38,057 bases of DNA, taken from assembly GCA_937915745.1 (NCBI GenBank), contig CALGGJ010000011.1, positions 1 to 38,057 of the forward strand, read 5' to 3'. Positions 33,664-38,057 of this stretch are shown here, piece by piece (positions within the stretch are counted from its first letter, which is position 1; each line of letters starts with the position of its first letter). Below the pieces are notes generated by a model that was given only the letters and a program-made list of their open reading frames with translations, ran no database searches and had not been told where the DNA came from. The translations under genes were made by a program, and so were the position numbers. Source of the stretch: an uncultured Prevotellaceae bacterium. Its GTDB lineage: Bacteria; Bacteroidota; Bacteroidia; Bacteroidales; Bacteroidaceae.

Positions 33664-34700
33664 GATTTCTTCAGTTCTTCGATTTCACGTTCCAGTTGGT
33701 TCACACGCTGCTGAAGTTCGGGCAGGTTTTTATATACTGCCGCACTGCGTGCAAAGTTTTGGTGTTCGAGTGCAGGATATCCCATGACAGTGCAATTGCC
33801 CTTTTTCAGCAGGCGTCCTCCGGCCAGTCCCGACTGTGCTCCGGCATGTAAGTGGTCGCCCAGTGTGATGTGTCCTGCCACGCCGACCTGTCCTCCGAGC
33901 ATACACCACTCGCCAACCTTACAGCTGCCTGCCACTCCTACTTGAGCCGACATCACGGTGTTGGCTCCTATTTCCACGTTGTGTGCTATCTGTATCAGGT
34001 TGTCGAGTTTCACGCCACGGTGCACGATGGTTGAGCCCATGGTCGAACGGTCGATGCATGTGTTGGCTCCTATCTCTACGTTGTCTTCTATTGTGACAAT
34101 ACCTATCTGTGGTATCTTTTCGTAGCCGTCGGCAGTAGGGGCAAAGCCGAATCCGTCGGCTCCGACGACACATCCTGCATGTAGTATGCAGTCGTCACCC
34201 ACCACACAGTCGTGATATACTACGGCATTGCTATATACCACGGTTTTGCAGCCTATCTTTACTCTTGGGCCTATGGTGGCATGTGGATATATCATGGCAC
34301 CGTCGCCTATTTCAGCTCCGTCTTCCACCACTGCAAACGGTGCCAGATAGACATCTTTGCCTATCTTGGCGGTTTCGGCCACGAATGCCAGTGTGCTGAT
34401 GCCCGTTTGCCGCGGCTTCATCGACTCGTATAGTTGCAGCAGACGGCTAACGGCCTCGTAGGCATTGGGTACACGCACAAGAGTGGCCGACACGGGTTGT
34501 ACTGGCTTAAAATCGTCGTTGACCAACACCACCGACGAGTGTGTTTCATAAATATAGTGGTCGTACTGGGGATTTGCAAGGAACGAGACAGCTCCGGCAA
34601 CTCCTTCTTCTATTTTGGCAAACGTATTGACCGAGGCTTCAGGGTCACCGTCAACTGTTCCACCTATATATGCAGCTATTTGCTGCGCAGTAAAGTTCAT
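33648..34700 (-). CDS. lpxD: UDP-3-O-acylglucosamine N-acyltransferase
   Basis: Adds the N-linked 3-hydroxyacyl chain in lipid A synthesis. The 350-residue protein has an N-terminal uridine-binding domain (about 1-100; MNFTAQQIAAYIGGTVDGD and SFLANPQYDHYIYET), a left-handed beta-helix of hexapeptide repeats with the catalytic histidine region IQIAHNVEIGANT, and a C-terminal coiled helix (LQQRVNQLEREIEELKK). It heads the operon lpxD-lpxC-lpxA-ORF3-miaA and overlaps lpxC by 16 bases. A -7 promoter element is 25 bases upstream. Confidence 0.96.
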   Translation of the reverse strand: MNFTAQQIAAYIGGTVDGDPEASVNTFAKIEEGVAGAVSFLANPQYDHYIYETHSSVVLVNDDFKPVQPVSATLVRVPNAYEAVSRLLQLYESMKPRQTGISTLAFVAETAKIGKDVYLAPFAVVEDGAEIGDGAMIYPHATIGPRVKIGCKTVVYSNAVVYHDCVVGDDCILHAGCVVGADGFGFAPTADGYEKIPQIGIVTIEDNVEIGANTCIDRSTMGSTIVHRGVKLDNLIQIAHNVEIGANTVMSAQVGVAGSCKVGEWCMLGGQVGVAGHITLGDHLHAGAQSGLAGGRLLKKGNCTVMGYPALEHQNFARSAAVYKNLPELQQRVNQLEREIEELKKSCQDK

Positions 34701-34724
34701 CGTCTATGGTCTTATTTTTGGCTG

Positions 34725-34732
34725 CAAAGTTA
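34725..34732 (-). promoter_or_regulatory. -7 promoter element of the lpxD operon
   Basis: TAACTTTG followed by CA on the minus strand, 24 bases before the lpxD ATG. No -33 TTTG is seen at the usual distance. Confidence 0.5.
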
Positions 34733-34883
34733 ATAAATAATTACGACTTATGCTTGTCTAATCCTTATTTTTTATCTTTTCCGACAAATTATACCGACCA
34801 TTATACATCAAATCCGACTTCACGACGTTGTTTATAGTCAGTCGGTCGTAAACGGAGCTGTGACGGGATGCCTGTCTGAAAAT

Positions 34884-34967
34884 GCGCACTCACAAGGCCG
34901 AGACTGCGCACTCACAAGGCCGAGACCGCGCACTCGCAGGGCCGAGACCGCGCACTCGCAAAAGGAC
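34884..34967 (-). repeat. 22-bp tandem repeat array E
   Basis: Three 22-bp units (34884-34905, 34906-34927, 34928-34949) and a partial fourth (34950-34967). The first two differ at one position only. Read on the plus strand the core is GACTGCGCACTC or GACCGCGCACTC with spacer ACAAGGCCGA or GCAGGGCCGA; orientation is opposite to arrays A-C and the same as D. Confidence 0.88.
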
Positions 34968-35087
34968 GTATCAGGGATGTTGCCGTTCGGCGTGTGTCGG
35001 CAGCCGGCGAAGTACCACAGATCAACATATTCATGTCACTTTAGACTTACAGATAAGAATAATGTGTAATTATTTAAGAAATAAGTG

Positions 35088-35117
35088 TTGCTAAATCACA
35101 AATTATTCGTAACTTTG
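35088..35117 (+). promoter_or_regulatory. Bacteroidetes promoter of the GH128 gene
   Basis: TAACTTTG (35110-35117) followed by CA, with TTG (35088-35090) 19 bases upstream. The ATG is about 58 bases further on. Confidence 0.6.
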
Positions 35118-35175
35118 CAAACAGATGTGGCCTTACCCGCCACCACCATTACTAACAATCTAACTCAAATTCAGT

Positions 35176-37941
35176 ATGAGAAGAATGACATATACGCTTG
35201 TTGCCATATGCATCACGGCACTCACAGCAATGGCCAGCAATACCAAGACGAACGTCACAAGCGTGACCCAAGCCGTCGATGTGACTGGAGAAGTAGATTA
35301 TGTAATCAGCAGCTCATCCTCACCCTTTACCACCAGCGGTTCGGTCAATATAGCCGACACAGAACATGCCGTAGTGATATTCAGCAACATAAAGCCAAGC
35401 GAGGTAATAAAAAAATACATGTCGTTCATATATATCAACGGCGAAAAGGCACAAAACGGTACCAACTGTCAGGTGAAGATGTATGGGGCCGGTGCCATCG
35501 TGTTTCCCTACGACAGCAAATTCAAACCACTCACCGTATATTCCGAACCCAACTTCGAGGGCACAGCTGTAAACAGCTTCGGACTGGAAAACACCGGCGG
35601 ATTCATGAACACACTGACGGCAGCGAAACTCAACAATCGCATACGCTCGTTCAAACTGAAACGCGGCTATATGGTGACATTCGCCCTCGGTACAGGCGGA
35701 TGGGGCTACAGCCGATGTTTCATTGCCGACCAGGCCGACCTCGAGATGGCAACCATGCCTGCCAATATGGACAGCCGCATAAGCTCATACCGAGTATTCC
35801 ACTGGTATAACGCACAAAAGAAAGGACTGGCCAGCAACGCCAACCAGGCAGCCAACGACGCCCTCAACACATCGTGGTGCTACGACTGGGCACAAGGCAA
35901 TGCATCGCTCCTGCCCGACCACGAATGGGTGCCGAACCACATTTACGAAGACTGGCCATCGGCTGCCACATGCGGTGGAGTGACGGGGTCGTGCCACATG
36001 AAAACCAACAACGAACCGGGCAACTCGGCCGACGACCACCCACAGGACGTAGCCACCGTGCTGGCCAACTGGCAAAACCTGATGCGAACCGGACTGCGAC
36101 TCTGCTCGGAGACATCACACGACGGAAGCATGAACCACCTCAAAGCATTCATCGACTCAATCGACGCACGCGGATGGCGATGCGACGTAATAGACCTGCA
36201 CTGCTACTGGGCATCAGGATTTGGCAACATGACATCCTACAGCGACAACTATGGCAAAGGACGTCCTATATGGATAAGCGAATGGATATGGGGCGCATCG
36301 TGGAACAACAACGGAGCATTCGGCAGCGGAGTGACCGACACGCAAATACTCAATCAGACAAAAAGCATACTCAGCACACTCAACTCAAACTCACGGGTGG
36401 AACGCTATGCCTACTGGAACGGAGAAACCAAAGCACGCATATACGAAAACGGTTCGCTCACATCGCTCGGGAAATACTATGCATCGATGAACTCGGGACT
36501 GGCATACAACAAAGCCAACGAATATATCCCACGCGTAGTTTATTCGACACCTACAGGCCTTGAAGTCACCAACTACAACAAGACAACGAAAGTTGCCACA
36601 CTGGCATGGAACGACAACAACGGCGACATGCTCGACTCAATGACCATAGAATGGCAAATACCGGGAGCCCCACGTTTCACACAAGCAGCCAAAGTAACCC
36701 TCAAGGACAAAAACAGCGGCAGCGCAATAGCATACACATCAAACGTAAACCTGAACGAAGGTCCCGGCGTATATAACCTGCGCATTGCAGCATACCCAAT
36801 CAACACGCATACTGCAAGGTACTCAAATACAACGATTGTGACCGTGAGCGAATCGTCTGGCAACGACTTCGTACAATATGGCATGATAGACTTTGTAAAC
36901 ACATTGGCCGTATCCACCGATTTCAGCACACCATTCGACGAAACACCTGCTGTATTCATGGGACTGATGTCAACACACAACAGCACGACAAACATGGCAA
37001 ACCTCGTGACATCGGTTTCTGCACGCTCATTCACATACCAACCGATGCCATGGATCTACACCGGCACACAAACCATTACGGTCAAAGAACAGATACCATT
37101 CATGGCACTGAAATACGGCAACTACACATTTGCACCCGACATGAGAATAGAAGTGGGACAAGCAAAAGTGAAGACCGACACACTGCAGGTAACATTTACC
37201 CAACCATTTGCAGAAGGCACCGTGCCTATAGTCATAGCCGAGATGCGCCCATCGCTCAAAAGCAATCCGACAACCCTACGGATATGGGACATAACCAACA
37301 CAGGCTTCAAGGCAATAGCATTCTATGAAGCAGGACTCGGCAAAAACCTCACCATCACACAAAACATGATGTATATAGCAGCCACACCAGGTATAGCCAA
37401 CGTTGGCGACGGCATACAAATCAGTGCCGGTATAGGCACAAACCCACTCTACGGCAGCACCAACCGGCAGGAAATTTTCAGACAGACCAATCCCGACGGT
37501 ACAATCGACGACACAGCCGACACGCTACGACTCGTCAATCCATACATCTTCGGAGCTGCACAGACATTCAATATCAAAACAGGAATAATACTACGCCGAT
37601 ACATCGACATCACAACAATAGATGCAGAAAAAAGAACACTTACATACGGCACACGCATACGCCGCATGGTAGATACCAGCGGCGACAACTCTACAATTAA
37701 AAACACACAGAACGAAGCCGACACATTCGGATGGATATGCATATCGGCCACAACCGACACATTCCAGGCCGAAGATGTTAACCAAGACGGAAATGTAGAT
37801 ACACAAGACGTACTCGCTGTATATAACTTCATATCAACAGCCACCGACCCTTCAAATTCAAACACCGAAGACGTAAATGCCGACGGGACGGTAGATACAC
37901 AGGATGTGCTGCAAATATATAACTACATTGCAAACAACTGA
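35176..37941 (+). CDS. Secreted GH128-like beta-glucanase with C-terminal dockerin
   Basis: A 921-residue exported protein. A signal peptide (about 1-20) is followed by an N-terminal region (about 60-190; YSEPNFEGT resembles a crystallin-type beta-sandwich). Residues 200-455 fit the glycosyl hydrolase catalytic core of GH128 (endo-beta-1,3-glucanases): TNNEPG with Glu280 as acid/base, DLHCYW with His342, and WISEW with Glu369 as nucleophile. A fibronectin-like segment (about 458-555), an unclassified beta-rich region (about 560-860), and a dockerin with two Ca-binding repeats, DVNQDGNVDTQD (867-878) and DVNADGTVDTQD (899-910), complete it. No type IX secretion C-terminal domain is visible. 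Substrate is inferred from the family. Confidence 0.82.
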   Translation: MRRMTYTLVAICITALTAMASNTKTNVTSVTQAVDVTGEVDYVISSSSSPFTTSGSVNIADTEHAVVIFSNIKPSEVIKKYMSFIYINGEKAQNGTNCQVKMYGAGAIVFPYDSKFKPLTVYSEPNFEGTAVNSFGLENTGGFMNTLTAAKLNNRIRSFKLKRGYMVTFALGTGGWGYSRCFIADQADLEMATMPANMDSRISSYRVFHWYNAQKKGLASNANQAANDALNTSWCYDWAQGNASLLPDHEWVPNHIYEDWPSAATCGGVTGSCHMKTNNEPGNSADDHPQDVATVLANWQNLMRTGLRLCSETSHDGSMNHLKAFIDSIDARGWRCDVIDLHCYWASGFGNMTSYSDNYGKGRPIWISEWIWGASWNNNGAFGSGVTDTQILNQTKSILSTLNSNSRVERYAYWNGETKARIYENGSLTSLGKYYASMNSGLAYNKANEYIPRVVYSTPTGLEVTNYNKTTKVATLAWNDNNGDMLDSMTIEWQIPGAPRFTQAAKVTLKDKNSGSAIAYTSNVNLNEGPGVYNLRIAAYPINTHTARYSNTTIVTVSESSGNDFVQYGMIDFVNTLAVSTDFSTPFDETPAVFMGLMSTHNSTTNMANLVTSVSARSFTYQPMPWIYTGTQTITVKEQIPFMALKYGNYTFAPDMRIEVGQAKVKTDTLQVTFTQPFAEGTVPIVIAEMRPSLKSNPTTLRIWDITNTGFKAIAFYEAGLGKNLTITQNMMYIAATPGIANVGDGIQISAGIGTNPLYGSTNRQEIFRQTNPDGTIDDTADTLRLVNPYIFGAAQTFNIKTGIILRRYIDITTIDAEKRTLTYGTRIRRMVDTSGDNSTIKNTQNEADTFGWICISATTDTFQAEDVNQDGNVDTQDVLAVYNFISTATDPSNSNTEDVNADGTVDTQDVLQIYNYIANN

Positions 37942-38007
37942 CAAATACATAGAAATCAGTTGACAAATACACAGAAAGCTATACGACACAAATAACTGAC
38001 AAATCGA

Positions 38008-38049
38008 GTAGGAGGAAAATGAAGTAGTTTTCCTCCTACTTCATTTTCC
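38008..38049 (+). terminator. Hairpin repeat after the GH128 gene (possible terminator)
   Basis: Two alternative stems share sequence. The 12-bp GTAGGAGGAAAA (38008-38019) pairs with 38028-38039, and the 13-bp GGAAAATGAAGTA (38014-38026) pairs with 38037-38049. Both cannot form in one molecule. A short T-rich stretch (CATTTTCC) follows the first stem. It lies 67 bases beyond the GH128 stop, so termination is plausible, but the pattern looks more like an inverted 16-bp repeat cut by the window edge. Confidence 0.5.
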
Positions 38050-38057
38050 GACCTCTC

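Larger units (their letters stand above)
34701..35175. other. Divergent lpxD-GH128 intergenic region
   Basis: 475 bases without a convincing gene. It contains the lpxD promoter, repeat array E, and the promoter of the GH128 gene. Short open frames across the array (Arg/His/Thr-rich) are products of the repeat and are not genes. I see nothing recognisable in 34740-34880 or 34970-35085. Confidence 0.6.

Noticed and set aside
35085..35810. 241-codon open frame in another frame over the GH128 gene
   Set aside because: The product is Arg/His/Gln-rich and low in hydrophobics, typical of an out-of-frame reading; the GH128 frame has clear motifs and a signal peptide.

Overview
This 38 kb window looks like a chromosomal stretch from a Bacteroidales bacterium, of the broad Prevotella/Muribaculaceae/Bacteroides type; I cannot name a genus. 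The signs are repeated promoters of the Bacteroidetes form (TAnnTTTG at -7, sometimes a TTG/TTTG box about 19-20 bases upstream), few Shine-Dalgarno sites, many short lipoproteins of families typical of the order (DUF4923- and DUF4827-like), a lipid A operon in Bacteroidales order, and no mobile element, phage or CRISPR array.

Layout. At 70-2306 (minus) is a two-gene unit for an exported GH43 arabinanase-like enzyme and a secreted protein of unknown function. At 2455-3689 (minus) a queuosine-precursor transporter overlaps queF, and a compact pseudoknot matching a class I preQ1 riboswitch lies just before the transporter start codon. A DUF4923-like lipoprotein (4013-4699, minus) diverges from an MBL-fold nuclease-like gene and panB (4879-6596, plus). 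Next is the tight operon rpe, DUF4827-like lipoprotein, DUF4153-like membrane protein, glmM (6891-11368). A small winged-helix gene, tRNA-Ser(CGA), and the operon pheT, yebC, TSCPD protein, lipoprotein run on the minus strand (11564-16289). htpG (16779-18821) has a sigma-54-type promoter match. Then follow a membrane-anchored TPR protein, ribH, tamB, nadE, a TIGR02757-family gene, ettA and an exported endonuclease (19015-30256, plus). The lipid A operon lpxD, lpxC, lpxA, pRiA4b-ORF3-like gene, miaA runs on the minus strand (30364-34700). The window ends with a secreted GH128-like glucanase carrying a C-terminal dockerin.

The genes are mostly housekeeping: outer-membrane lipid synthesis (lpxD/C/A), outer-membrane assembly (tamB), cell-wall amino sugar (glmM), cofactors (panB, ribH, nadE), tRNA modification and charging (queF and its transporter, miaA, pheT), protein folding (htpG) and translation control (ettA). 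Two exported glycoside hydrolases at the edges point to polysaccharide feeding.

The least expected content is non-coding. A family of 22-bp-period tandem repeats with core GAGTGCGCAGTC occurs at five intergenic sites, one of which supplies the last codons and stop of the upstream gene. Other points of note are the preQ1 aptamer, the sigma-54 motif before htpG, a stand-alone LpxC lacking the FabZ half usual in this order, a 44-bp repeat before ribH, and a 16-bp motif at the right edge that can form two mutually exclusive hairpins.
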